This document shows, one piece after another, positions 1 through 7,993 of a stretch of 64,000 nucleotides of DNA. The notes beneath the pieces are model-generated. The model searched no databases and was not told the DNA's origin. It saw nothing but the letters and a program-made list of their open reading frames with translations. Source of the stretch: Alkanindiges illinoisensis (GTDB taxonomy: Bacteria; Pseudomonadota; Gammaproteobacteria; Pseudomonadales; Moraxellaceae); the NCBI RefSeq assembly GCF_004377485.1, contig NZ_SNTY01000025.1, positions 124,001 to 188,000 of the forward strand. The letters are read 5' to 3'. The first letter of the stretch is position 1, and every line of letters begins with the position of its first letter. The translations under genes and the position numbers were made by a program.

Positions 1-57
1 AACCACAACAGCACTGGTGCTAAGAACCTGACGAACCAAATAACGACGAATGATCAA
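1..57 (-). CDS. lptF: LptF, LPS export permease (5' end only)
   Basis: Nineteen codons run off the left edge on the minus strand and read MIIRRYLVRQVL followed by a hydrophobic stretch, which is the usual N-terminus of LptF, an inner-membrane permease of the Lpt lipopolysaccharide transporter. The likely start is TTG at position 57; upstream TTG/CTG codons at 81 and 72 are in frame, and a stop lies at 102-100. The gene is divergent from pepA, an arrangement common in gammaproteobacteria. Only the first membrane segment is inside the window, so the call rests on the short N-terminal match and on synteny. Confidence 0.72.
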   Translation of the reverse strand, partial: MIIRRYLVRQVLSTSAVVV

Positions 58-234
58 AAGGGCTATCCACAGTAAACCCAAAAGGGTGATGACAAAGGGC
101 TATTACAAAATGCCAAGTTTAAGTACTTATACCTTAAAAAAATAGTACGTGGCGTATCAATTTAGGCTGTTCAAGTCTAGCAGGACAGTGTTTTAATGGA
201 ATACTGCTTCGCCACGATGATGCAAGGTCAATAC

Positions 235-1755
235 ATGAAACTGAATTTACAGAACAAACTTTTACCAACCTCAGACACAACCGCTGCCAGTACCGCCAAT
301 AGTAATGCCACACTGGTATTAATTCTGGATCAGGAAACACTGGTACAGTCACATGACCAGCTGCCCAGTGATGTGCAACAGCAACTCACCACCCAGATTG
401 AGCGTGCCCAGTTCAAGGCCAAGCTGGGTGAAACCCTGCCAGTTTATCAGTTAAACAATGCTGATTTTTCACAGGTTTTGCTGGTGGGTGCTGGTGAACT
501 GGAAAAAATGACTGCCGGTCAGGCGCAAACACTGGCTACTAGTATTTATAAGGCATTGGCCAACCGGACGGCGCAAGCAGTGATTTCACTGGATGCATTG
601 GCTGACCAGACCCTTGAGCCATTTGTACTGGCGTTGAGCAATGCTGCCTACCGCTTTGATACTTATAAGAGTAAAAAATCTGAAGCCATTCTGGACAGCA
701 TTGTCTTGCACAGTACCCGTGCTGATGAACTGCAATCCCGTATTGATTACCTGCAAGCTGTGGCAAAGGGTCAGTCACTGGCCAGGGATGTAGGCAATCA
801 GCCTGCCAATGTGTGCCATCCTGAATATATGGCAGAGCAAGCCTTGCAACTGGCGCAGCAATACCCCGATTTGCTGAGTGTTTCCGTGCTGGATGAAGCA
901 GCCATGCAGGAACTGGGCATGAATGCATTGCTGGCCGTGAGCAAAGGTTCCGAGCGTGAAGCGCGTCTGGTGATTCTGGAATACAAAGGCAAGCCGGATG
1001 ATTTTCAGTCTGAGTCAGGTAAACCTGTGGTGCTGGTGGGCAAAGGTATTACCTTTGATACCGGTGGTATTTCTATTAAGCCTGCTGCTGGCATGGATGA
1101 AATGAAGTTTGACATGTGTGGCGCAGCATCAGTACTGGGTACGCTGCAAGCCCTGTGTGAAGCCAGACTGCCCATTAATGTGGTAGGAACACTGGTATGT
1201 GCCGAAAACATGCCATCTGGTCGTGCCACCCGTCCGGGTGACATTGTCACCACCATGAGCGGGCAAACGGTTGAAATCTTAAATACCGATGCTGAAGGCC
1301 GTTTGGTGCTGTGCGACGCCCTAACCTATATCAAGCGCTTTAATCCGGATACCGTGATTGATATTGCCACCTTAACCGGCGCCTGCGTGGTGGCACTGGG
1401 CAAAGTACTGGCTGGCTTGTTTAGTCCGGACGATGCACTGGCCAGTGAATTGCTGGAAGCCGGGCAGACGGCACATGACCGGGTATGGCGCATGCCAGTG
1501 ATTGATGACTATCAGGAACTGCTGGACTCCCCGATTGCCGATATGGGCAACATTGGTGGGCCTTACGGTGGTGCCATTACTGCAGCCTGCTTCCTGCAAC
1601 GCTTTACCAAGGAATATCGCTGGGCACATCTGGATATTGCCGGGGTAGCATGGCTGTCGGGTAGCAATAAAGGGGCAACAGGTCGTCCGGTGCCGTTGCT
1701 GATGGAGTTCCTGCGTACGCGTAGTCAAGCCAGTCAAGGCCAGAACGTACAGTAA
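235..1755 (+). CDS. pepA: PepA, leucyl aminopeptidase (M17)
   Basis: A cytosolic two-metal exopeptidase that removes N-terminal residues, preferring Leu. With the ATG at 235 the protein has 506 residues, the normal M17 length. The M17 signature NTDAEGRL is at 350-357. Metal ligands K270, D275, D293, D352 and E354 and catalytic K282 and R356 reproduce exactly the spacing known from bovine lens leucine aminopeptidase. An in-frame ATG at 196 would add 13 residues; 235 is preferred because the M-K-L-N start matches relatives and a weak AAGGT lies before it. The gene is followed after 10 bp by holC, a conserved pair. Confidence 0.95.
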   Translation: MKLNLQNKLLPTSDTTAASTANSNATLVLILDQETLVQSHDQLPSDVQQQLTTQIERAQFKAKLGETLPVYQLNNADFSQVLLVGAGELEKMTAGQAQTLATSIYKALANRTAQAVISLDALADQTLEPFVLALSNAAYRFDTYKSKKSEAILDSIVLHSTRADELQSRIDYLQAVAKGQSLARDVGNQPANVCHPEYMAEQALQLAQQYPDLLSVSVLDEAAMQELGMNALLAVSKGSEREARLVILEYKGKPDDFQSESGKPVVLVGKGITFDTGGISIKPAAGMDEMKFDMCGAASVLGTLQALCEARLPINVVGTLVCAENMPSGRATRPGDIVTTMSGQTVEILNTDAEGRLVLCDALTYIKRFNPDTVIDIATLTGACVVALGKVLAGLFSPDDALASELLEAGQTAHDRVWRMPVIDDYQELLDSPIADMGNIGGPYGGAITAACFLQRFTKEYRWAHLDIAGVAWLSGSNKGATGRPVPLLMEFLRTRSQASQGQNVQ

Positions 1756-1765
1756 GTGATCACAC

Positions 1766-2170
1766 ATGGCTGATGTTGGGTTTTATCTGATCCAGAGTCA
1801 GATCCTGCAGGTGGATCTGGCCTGCCGGATTTGCCGCAAAAGCATCCAGACGGCCCAGCAGCCCCTGCTGGTCAAGTTTGATGATCTGGATGCCCTGCAA
1901 CAGTTTGATGCCTTGCTGTGGCAGTTTGACCCGGCCAGCTTTGTGGCCCATGACATCGACAGCTTGCACTCACCCATTTGCTTGAGCCTGACTTTGCCGG
2001 AACAGTTTAAAGGCGACTGCCTGAATCTTGGTCAGGCAATTATTGATCCACAGCGATTTGGTCGTGTGCTGGAAATAATTGAAAATACAGACGCTGCCAA
2101 AGCCGCAGGCCGTGAACGTTTTAAGGCTTACCGTGCATTAGGCATTGAACCGGTGACTTATCAGGTGTAG
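1766..2170 (+). CDS. holC: HolC, DNA polymerase III chi subunit
   Basis: The 134-residue product has the size and pattern of the chi subunit of the clamp-loader-associated chi-psi complex, which contacts single-strand binding protein. Typical family features are the N-terminal strand (VGFYLI), the mid-protein segment ending in SFVAHD, and a terminal helix rich in charged residues (AAGRERFKAYRALG). It starts 10 bp after the pepA stop, so the two are probably cotranscribed; pepA-holC is a widespread order in gammaproteobacteria. The family diverges quickly, so identification relies on both pattern and synteny. Confidence 0.9.
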   Translation: MADVGFYLIQSQILQVDLACRICRKSIQTAQQPLLVKFDDLDALQQFDALLWQFDPASFVAHDIDSLHSPICLSLTLPEQFKGDCLNLGQAIIDPQRFGRVLEIIENTDAAKAAGRERFKAYRALGIEPVTYQV

Positions 2171-2259
2171 CTTATTGCTGACACGGATGAAAATGCAGTC
2201 AAGTATTCTAATCCATTGCAATTGATGTATTTAAAATTGGTTAGTTTTTGGGAAAAATT

Positions 2260-3042
2260 ATGGCGTTAAATGTGGGCCGTGACTTTCAGACGCGTTGGTT
2301 GGCAGCGCCAGAAGCGGTGCGCCAGCAGGTTTTTAGTGAACTGTACAGCATTTGCCAGTTGCTGGAAGTGGGAACTGACTTTAACCAGTGGCAAATTGCC
2401 GATGCACAGCGTGAGCAACGGCATCAGGCACTGGTTAAAGCCGCGCTGGAAGAACAGCAACGCCAGCAGGAACTGGAACGTCAGCGTGCCGAGCAACTGG
2501 CCCGTGAAAAAGCCGAAGCCGAAGAAAAAGAGCGCCAGCGGCAGGAACAGTTGGCGCGCGAACAGGCAGAAGCTGAACGCTTAAGGCTGGAACAAGAACA
2601 GCGTGAGTTAGAGCAACAGCGTGAACAGCAACGCCTTGCCGAAGAACAACTGGCGCGCCAGCAGGCGGAAGACACTGAACGTGAACGGCTGGCCAAAGAA
2701 GCTGCCGAGCGTAAAGCACAAGAGCAGCAACGACTGGCTGAGCAAGCCAGACAACAACAAGCTGAGCTGCAACGGCTAGAGCAGGAACAACGCCTGCTGG
2801 AAGAACAGCGCCTTGCCGAACAACAAGCTGCCAAACTCAGGCAGGAACAGCGTGAACAGGAACAGGCTGCACAGGTATTACAACAACATACCAGTCAGGT
2901 GCAGGCGCTTAAGGATGCACTGTGGCTGGAAGCAGAAATTTATATTGAAGAAACCTTGCAGCAATTGAGTGAGCGCTTAAAACAGCAGGCCAAAATTGAA
3001 ATTGAGCAGATGATGAGTGCGCAAGAGAATCAAAAATCATGA
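2260..3042 (+). CDS. Gln/Glu-rich coiled-coil protein, function unknown
   Basis: A 260-residue protein of unknown function. Residues 1 to about 60 look globular (LNVGRDFQTRW, then a predicted helix), about 60-225 form an almost uninterrupted charged helix of E, Q, R, A and L with recurring units of the kind REQAEAERLRLEQEQ, and about 226-260 form a final amphipathic helix. There is no signal peptide or membrane segment, so it is probably cytosolic. The ATG at 2260 is chosen over an in-frame TTG at 2248. It follows holC by 89 bp and ends at a bidirectional terminator. I have a vague recollection that relatives place a short protein with a similar N-terminus after holC; the long coil may be lineage-specific. 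Confidence 0.75.
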   Translation: MALNVGRDFQTRWLAAPEAVRQQVFSELYSICQLLEVGTDFNQWQIADAQREQRHQALVKAALEEQQRQQELERQRAEQLAREKAEAEEKERQRQEQLAREQAEAERLRLEQEQRELEQQREQQRLAEEQLARQQAEDTERERLAKEAAERKAQEQQRLAEQARQQQAELQRLEQEQRLLEEQRLAEQQAAKLRQEQREQEQAAQVLQQHTSQVQALKDALWLEAEIYIEETLQQLSERLKQQAKIEIEQMMSAQENQKS

Positions 3043-3060
3043 CTTGGTTCTTTAATGTTA

Positions 3061-3086
3061 AAAAAGCCTCATGATGAGGCTTTTTT
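3061..3086. terminator. Bidirectional terminator
   Basis: The stem AAAAGCCTC / GAGGCTTTT with an ATGAT loop is flanked by A and T runs on both sides. It can therefore end both the rightward holC/coiled-coil transcript and the leftward ribE transcript, which converge here. Confidence 0.85.
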
Positions 3087-3103
3087 AACATTAGCGCTTT
3101 CAC

Positions 3104-3766
3104 TTAACGTAAAAATCCATTTTCCGCTAGAAAACTCATATCAATGGTACTTTTGGCCGTGGCCTGTGCAGCCTTATCACCCAGCAGCAAGCGCTCCAGA
3201 TAACGTGCTAGTACATCAACCTCTAGATTGACCTTGCTGCCGACTTTCCATTCCTTGATCGTAGTTTGCTCAGCTGTATGCGGCACTAAATTGAGGCTCA
3301 GTAAAGCGCCATTTAGATGATTAATGGTCAGGCTAATACCATCTACGGTAATGGAGCCTTTTTCGGCCAGGTATTTGGCCAGGTCATCCGGTGCTTTCAC
3401 TTCAAAATACAGGGAGCGGGCATCTTTACGCACCAGGGTAATTTCACCCAGTCCATCCACATGCCCACTGACCAGATGACCACCCAGCCGTGTTGTCGGT
3501 AGCAGGGCTTTTTCAAGGTTAACCAATGTGCCCGTTTTCCATTGCAGCAAGGTGGTGCGGCGAATGGTTTCCAGTGAGACATCAGCCGCATACCAGTTCT
3601 TGCCAAAATCAATCACGGTCAGGCAAACACCGCTGGTGGCAATTGAATCACCCAGTTTGACATCGCCCATGTCCAGCCCGGCAGCATCAATCACCAGACG
3701 CACATCACCCGCCGTCTGGCTGGACGATAATACTTTTCCTACGGCTTCAATGATGCCTGTAAACAT
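3104..3766 (-). CDS. ribE: RibE, riboflavin synthase alpha subunit
   Basis: Catalyses dismutation of two 6,7-dimethyl-8-ribityllumazine molecules to riboflavin, the last step of the pathway. The 220-residue protein starts with the hallmark MFTGIIEAVG and contains two internally similar beta-barrel halves: the first with SGVCLTV and GGHLVSGHVDG, the second with DGISLTI. The C-terminal helix mediates trimerisation in known members. It is the last gene of a leftward series nrdR-ribD-methyltransferase-small secreted protein-ribE, but gaps of about 150 bp on its upstream side suggest its own promoter. I see no FMN riboswitch fold upstream. Confidence 0.95.
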   Translation of the reverse strand: MFTGIIEAVGKVLSSSQTAGDVRLVIDAAGLDMGDVKLGDSIATSGVCLTVIDFGKNWYAADVSLETIRRTTLLQWKTGTLVNLEKALLPTTRLGGHLVSGHVDGLGEITLVRKDARSLYFEVKAPDDLAKYLAEKGSITVDGISLTINHLNGALLSLNLVPHTAEQTTIKEWKVGSKVNLEVDVLARYLERLLLGDKAAQATAKSTIDMSFLAENGFLR

Positions 3767-3922
3767 GGCGCGCTATCTTTCACTGCAATTAAACTGGTGC
3801 TGATTATACCCAATCATGGGGCAAAAGCCATGTCACAAACTATCCTCAAAAATATCGCCACAAAACATCGGGTCACTTTTCCTACACCAGTCTATTACTC
3901 TGAAAAACGCAGGTCAGATAGT

Positions 3923-4243
3923 TTAGCGAGCTACCCGATTGCATTCAGCCAGTTCATCTGAATTGGCATTCCATGCCTTGCCGGCACTATTCCTGTAATA
4001 GCTAATCTTGCCGACCCGGGTCACCAGATTCTGGCAAGAATCCATGGACAACTCATTGCCCCATGGCCCAGTCAGGCTGCAGCTTTTGCCATTGCATTGC
4101 CAGGTAATGACCGGACCGCCCTCAATGGGAACTGTCACTTTACCCTGATGGTTACTGCCGGCTGTCCAGGTGGTGGCAAAGCTTAAGGGTGCCAGCAATA
4201 GCAGGCTGGTGGTTAGCGCAATTTTTTTGAGACGTGTTTGCAT
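3923..4243 (-). CDS. Small secreted cysteine-containing protein
   Basis: A 106-residue exported protein of unknown function. A clear signal peptide (MQTRLKKIALTTSLLLLAPLSFA, described here as residues 1-23) precedes a mature part of about 83 residues with four cysteines (in WQCNGKSC, DSCQN and AECN), so two disulfides are possible in the periplasm or outside. The ATG at 4243 sits six bases after AAGGA; the ATG at 4246 is too close to it. It lies between the adenine methyltransferase and ribE with roughly 150-bp gaps either side, so it may be an independent unit. I recall similar short proteins in Acinetobacter but no assigned role. Confidence 0.75.
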   Translation of the reverse strand: MQTRLKKIALTTSLLLLAPLSFATTWTAGSNHQGKVTVPIEGGPVITWQCNGKSCSLTGPWGNELSMDSCQNLVTRVGKISYYRNSAGKAWNANSDELAECNRVAR

Positions 4244-4390
4244 CATTTTTCCTTATTGTCATGCTTAGTATGAATTAACCCGACTTTTGCTTAAACAGGC
4301 GGATCTCTGACATCCTAATGCAGCTTAAAGCTGTTTAATATTTTAAAATGTGAGCAATTATTTTAATGATGCAGGTGTCATCAAAAATGC

Positions 4391-5692
4391 TTACCACAGT
4401 GCCAATTGCGTGCTTGGCCCAGAGGTGTCTACGCCACCAAGCTCGGCAAAATGATAAAGCTGACCCAGCAATTGATTGAGTGGTGGCCCTGACTTGGCCT
4501 GTGTATCGGTAATCACAATAAACTCAAGGGTACGCGCGCGCTCGGACTGGCGTTGCTTGCTCACACGGTAACGCGGTACATCCTGTGTGAGCAAGGTAAC
4601 ACGGCCGCGATCCAGATTGGCCTTGAGCAAATCCTTGGGTGCGATATTGCCATCGGTGCTGTAGCTGGTCAGGATAAAACGGGAATTTAAGGTCGCCACC
4701 AGTTCCTGATAGGCTTCGGTGGCATACTTGGCCGAGTTGTAGGGGCTGGGGCGTTCCTTACGCCATGCGCGGTCAATGCCACTTTTAAAGCCGGGTGTAT
4801 CAGGTGTGGGTAAATCCACCTGATCCCACAAGGTAAGTGCATTGAGCACATGATAGTTGCTGCTATAGGCATGCTGGTTATACGGCGGATCCAGATAGGC
4901 AATATCGACCTTAAACGACGACATTTGTCTGGCCAGATACTGGGCATCCACACACCACATTTCAGCAGCCAGCTGGCCGGGCGTACCAATGGGACAAAAG
5001 CGGCTGGGTGTGAGCCAAAGAAGGGAATCAATGCGTTCCAGCGCGGTCTGGGTTTTACCACCCCAGCCCTGATGGAAGCTTTTAAAGACACCACTGGTAT
5101 TGCTGACAAAACTGGCCGAATACAGTAATGGCGCCAGCAATGCACTCATTTCCAGCGGCGTAATCAGGCCCTGATGCTGCCATTGCATAATCTGGTTACG
5201 GATGGCATCAATGCGCATGCCATTACGGCGCTTGAAGAACAATCGGTCACGCGCCGGATCATAAAAATCATCATCGCGCGGGGACAGGTTTCGGGTAACC
5301 CAGCCAGCCTGTTCCGGCAAGCTGTTGAGCTGGTCAATGGCGGCCTGATAGCCACCCAAACCTGCAAAGTCCGGTGCTTCCACACAGGCCAGCAAGGCAT
5401 GGTTCAGCGCATGGCTGTAAGGTTCCCAGTCATTGGCAATTACGCGGTAGCCATTTTGCCGCGCCAGTCGAGACACCACACCACTGCCGGCAAACAGATC
5501 TGCAAAAATAGGCGGCTTGCCGTTCTTACTACTTTTACTATTCAGGGTGCCGGTTTGTTCCAGTGCTGCCAGAATCAGGTGCAGCAGACGACGCTTGTTG
5601 CCCAGATAAGGCACCAGCTGATGAAACAGGTAATCATCGGTGGTTCGCGCAGCGTGGCGACGCTTGTGATACACATTGGCTTCAGTATTCAT
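4391..5692 (-). CDS. D12-class adenine-specific DNA methyltransferase, orphan
   Basis: A 433-residue SAM-dependent DNA methyltransferase expected to make N6-methyladenine. Seen in the sequence: motif X PYLGNKRRL near residues 28-36, the SAM-binding FADLFAGSG at about 63-71, an acidic ND loop at 88-89, and the catalytic DPPYNQHAY from about 268. The order X-I-IV is that of the D12 (alpha/beta) class. The variable central region (about 110-250) should hold the target recognition domain. No restriction endonuclease lies beside it, so it is an orphan or a solitary modification enzyme. The first ATG is at 5692; a GTG at 5695 is also possible. It lies 46 bp downstream of ribD in the same direction and may be cotranscribed with it. 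Confidence 0.88.
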   Translation of the reverse strand: MNTEANVYHKRRHAARTTDDYLFHQLVPYLGNKRRLLHLILAALEQTGTLNSKSSKNGKPPIFADLFAGSGVVSRLARQNGYRVIANDWEPYSHALNHALLACVEAPDFAGLGGYQAAIDQLNSLPEQAGWVTRNLSPRDDDFYDPARDRLFFKRRNGMRIDAIRNQIMQWQHQGLITPLEMSALLAPLLYSASFVSNTSGVFKSFHQGWGGKTQTALERIDSLLWLTPSRFCPIGTPGQLAAEMWCVDAQYLARQMSSFKVDIAYLDPPYNQHAYSSNYHVLNALTLWDQVDLPTPDTPGFKSGIDRAWRKERPSPYNSAKYATEAYQELVATLNSRFILTSYSTDGNIAPKDLLKANLDRGRVTLLTQDVPRYRVSKQRQSERARTLEFIVITDTQAKSGPPLNQLLGQLYHFAELGGVDTSGPSTQLALW

Positions 5693-5738
5693 CACTCTAC
5701 GCTATTGGGTTAGAACGTCTCATTGAAACATAAACTGG

Positions 5739-6803
5739 TTAAGGGGCAACAGGTGTCAAGATCAGGCGCACATCCTGCCCGACCTGGGTCAGCTCCTGCA
5801 ATTGTAGCCGATATTGCTCGCGCATTTGCGACAAAGATACATTAAACATGGCACGCGCATCACAGCCCAGCAAGGTCGGCGCCAGATATACAATCAGTTC
5901 ATCCACCAGACCCTGCCGCAAAAATTCGCCCGCCAGCGTTGGCCCGGCTTCTACCAGCACGTCATAAATTTGTTTTTGCTGTTTTAACTCATTCAGCAAT
6001 TGTGCCAAAGCCATGTTCGGCCAGTGTTCAACCGCTGGTGCCACAGTCGGCTGGGTGCCAACAAGAAGCAACTTTTCAGGATGGTTTAACAGCTGGGTCT
6101 GCTGCGGAAAACGGCCTTGCCGATCCAATACCACCCGTAAGGGCTGCACCACGTTTTCAATGGAAAAATCACCGGATAACTGGCGTACATTCAAGCCCGG
6201 ATCATCCGCCAGTACGGTGTTAATGCCCGTAATCACTGCGCCACTGATCGCGCGCCAATGCTGCACATCCAGCCGCGCGGCCTCACCAGTAATCCATTTG
6301 GATTCACCCGATGCCATGGCAGTCCGACCATCCAGACTGGCGGCCATTTTCAGGCGCACATAGGGTCGCCCCCCAGCCATAACTTGCAGGAAGCCTTTGT
6401 TTAAGGCACGTGCTTCAGCTTCCAGTACGCCCACCGTTGTGCCAATCCCTGCGGCTTCCAGAATAGCCTGTCCTTTGCCTGCCACCAGTGGATTGGGATC
6501 AAGGCTTGCCATCACTACATGACTAACCCCTGCCTCTACCAATGCATTGGCACACGGTGGCGTGCGGCCAAAATGCGCACAGGGTTCCAGCGTCACATAC
6601 GCTATTGCGCCCCGTGCCTGTTCACCAGCCTGTCTTAAGGCAAACACTTCGGCATGTGGCTGGCCTGCTTGCGGATGAAAGCCCTCACCCACAATCTGGT
6701 TATCTTTAACAATCACACAGCCCACATTGGGATTAGGCCGGGTGCTGTACTGCCCCTGTTTGGCCAGCTCAATGGCACGCTGCATATAAAGGGGGCTAAT
6801 CAT
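5739..6803 (-). CDS. ribD: RibD, bifunctional deaminase/reductase
   Basis: Performs two consecutive riboflavin pathway steps: deamination of the diaminopyrimidinone ribosyl phosphate and NADPH-dependent reduction of its sugar. The N-terminal deaminase domain (residues 1 to about 145) has the zinc site H50-A-E52, C75 and C84 (PC then GRTPPC). The C-terminal reductase domain runs from about 148 ([14 protein letters not shown]). Length 354 is typical. Its ATG overlaps the nrdR stop by four bases (ATGA), so translation is coupled and the two form an operon, as in many proteobacteria. Confidence 0.96.
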   Translation of the reverse strand: MISPLYMQRAIELAKQGQYSTRPNPNVGCVIVKDNQIVGEGFHPQAGQPHAEVFALRQAGEQARGAIAYVTLEPCAHFGRTPPCANALVEAGVSHVVMASLDPNPLVAGKGQAILEAAGIGTTVGVLEAEARALNKGFLQVMAGGRPYVRLKMAASLDGRTAMASGESKWITGEAARLDVQHWRAISGAVITGINTVLADDPGLNVRQLSGDFSIENVVQPLRVVLDRQGRFPQQTQLLNHPEKLLLVGTQPTVAPAVEHWPNMALAQLLNELKQQKQIYDVLVEAGPTLAGEFLRQGLVDELIVYLAPTLLGCDARAMFNVSLSQMREQYRLQLQELTQVGQDVRLILTPVAP

Positions 6804-7354
6804 GGCTTCTGGCTGTCTTTACTAAGCTTTTCTGATACTGGCTTTTCTAGTACCGGTTTTTCCACGCTAGTTTGCTCAAGCATGTTTCTGGCAATGCCGG
6901 TTTGCTCCATGCCCATTTGCTCAATTTCACGCTTAAAGGCATCGACATCCTGAAAATCCCGGTATACCGAGGCAAACCGCACATAGGCCACATGATCCAG
7001 GTCATACAGTGATTGCATGACAATTTCGCCAATCTTGCGCGAGGTCACGTCACGCTCGCCCAGACGGCGCAAATGCTGGCCAATATCCAGCAGGGTGGCT
7101 TCAATCTGGTCCTGACTCACCGGGCGTTTTTGCAGGGCCAGTGTCAGTGAATGGCGGAGTTTTTCTTCATTAAAAGGTTCATTACGCCCGTTCGACTTAA
7201 TGACCCGCGGCATCACCACATCGTAGGATTCAAAAGTGGTAAAGCGGTCACCACAGGCCACACATTCACGGCGACGACGGATTTGCCGACCCTCGGCGGC
7301 CAGCCGTGAATCAATCACCTTACTATCGGGAGCATTGCAAAACGGACAGTGCAT
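6800..7354 (-). CDS. nrdR: NrdR, ribonucleotide reductase repressor with extended tail
   Basis: A zinc-ribbon/ATP-cone repressor of ribonucleotide reductase genes. C3, C6, C31 and C34 form the N-terminal zinc ribbon, followed by the ATP-cone ([15 protein letters not shown] onward). The start is set at 7354, where the canonical MHCPFC begins; an in-frame ATG at 7393 would add 13 unlikely residues. Most NrdR proteins end near residue 150-160; here about 25-30 residues follow, including a Pro/Glu/Val repeat ([12 protein letters not shown]) that looks disordered. It is the first gene of the nrdR-ribD operon. Confidence 0.95.
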   Translation of the reverse strand: MHCPFCNAPDSKVIDSRLAAEGRQIRRRRECVACGDRFTTFESYDVVMPRVIKSNGRNEPFNEEKLRHSLTLALQKRPVSQDQIEATLLDIGQHLRRLGERDVTSRKIGEIVMQSLYDLDHVAYVRFASVYRDFQDVDAFKREIEQMGMEQTGIARNMLEQTSVEKPVLEKPVSEKLSKDSQKP

Positions 7355-7492
7355 GGCGCTAGCATTTAAAAAATTGATAGGGCAGTGTAGCAAAAATCTG
7401 GTATCAAAATAAGTACAGCAGCTGTAAGGCAGCGATTGCTATAGTGAGGCTGTTGAGGTGCCTTGCTGCACGTATCCTGATCAGGTGATGCC

Positions 7493-7909
7493 ATGATTTA
7501 TTGCAAAGTCTGGACTGAACCTGCCCGCCTGCAGGATGGAAAACGTGTGCTGATTGGCCCACCGTTGCCGCAAATGCCTGTGCATCCAGAAACATCGCCC
7601 GATGCAATAGTCATGAATTTAGGGCTGGAGGCGTTAGCGCCCTCAAGCGAACTTATACACTGGGCAGCGCAGCATCCAGACCAGCCTGATGGATTTCGCC
7701 AGTCTTATATCGGACAACTCAAGGCTCAAACCGAATACTGGCTAATCCTGCTGGATTATCTTCGGCAAGGGAATTTAACCTTATTGGGTACCTCGTCGCA
7801 TCATTTGGTTTATCTGGAATTACTGGCTGAATTTCTGGAAGATGAGCTGGAAAAATGGCAGGAAGCCAGCTCACCGGTGTGCTATGCCGATTTAAACCAA
7901 TTGTATTAA
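7493..7909 (+). CDS. DUF488-like (YeaO-type) protein
   Basis: A 138-residue cytosolic protein. The layout resembles the YeaO branch of DUF488: an N-terminal strand followed by a DG-RVLI segment, an L-A-P-S-S-ELIHW block, FRQSYIGQL, and a LTLLGTSSHH segment where relatives have VTLLY and HN. Family members have no firmly established biochemical role. The match is recognised by pattern and several usual residues differ, so this is a divergent member at best. It stands alone between the divergent nrdR operon and the convergent amtB. Confidence 0.6.
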   Translation: MIYCKVWTEPARLQDGKRVLIGPPLPQMPVHPETSPDAIVMNLGLEALAPSSELIHWAAQHPDQPDGFRQSYIGQLKAQTEYWLILLDYLRQGNLTLLGTSSHHLVYLELLAEFLEDELEKWQEASSPVCYADLNQLY

Positions 7910-7925
7910 GCATTAAAATCAAAGC

Positions 7926-7960
7926 CATAAAAAACAGGGCCACTATTTTAGTGACCCTGT
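7926..7960 (-). terminator. Terminator of glnK-amtB
   Basis: On the minus strand a 10-bp stem (ACAGGGTCAC against GTGGCCCTGT, one G-T pair) is followed directly by six T residues. It lies 34 bp after the amtB stop. In the other direction there is no T run. Confidence 0.75.
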
Positions 7961-7993
7961 CGGATTAGCGTGCTGTTTTATGCGCTTAGGCTA

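Noticed and set aside
2435-2834. Leftward ORFs rich in Cys/Ser or Pro/Val opposite the coiled-coil gene
   Set aside because: Products of the repetitive GAA/CAG codons on the other strand, not genes.
3767-3922. FMN riboswitch before ribE
   Set aside because: The spacer is too short and lacks the conserved FMN aptamer segments.
5174-5713. 179-codon rightward ORF opposite the adenine methyltransferase
   Set aside because: Fully antisense to a motif-complete methyltransferase; no ribosome binding site or protein-like pattern.
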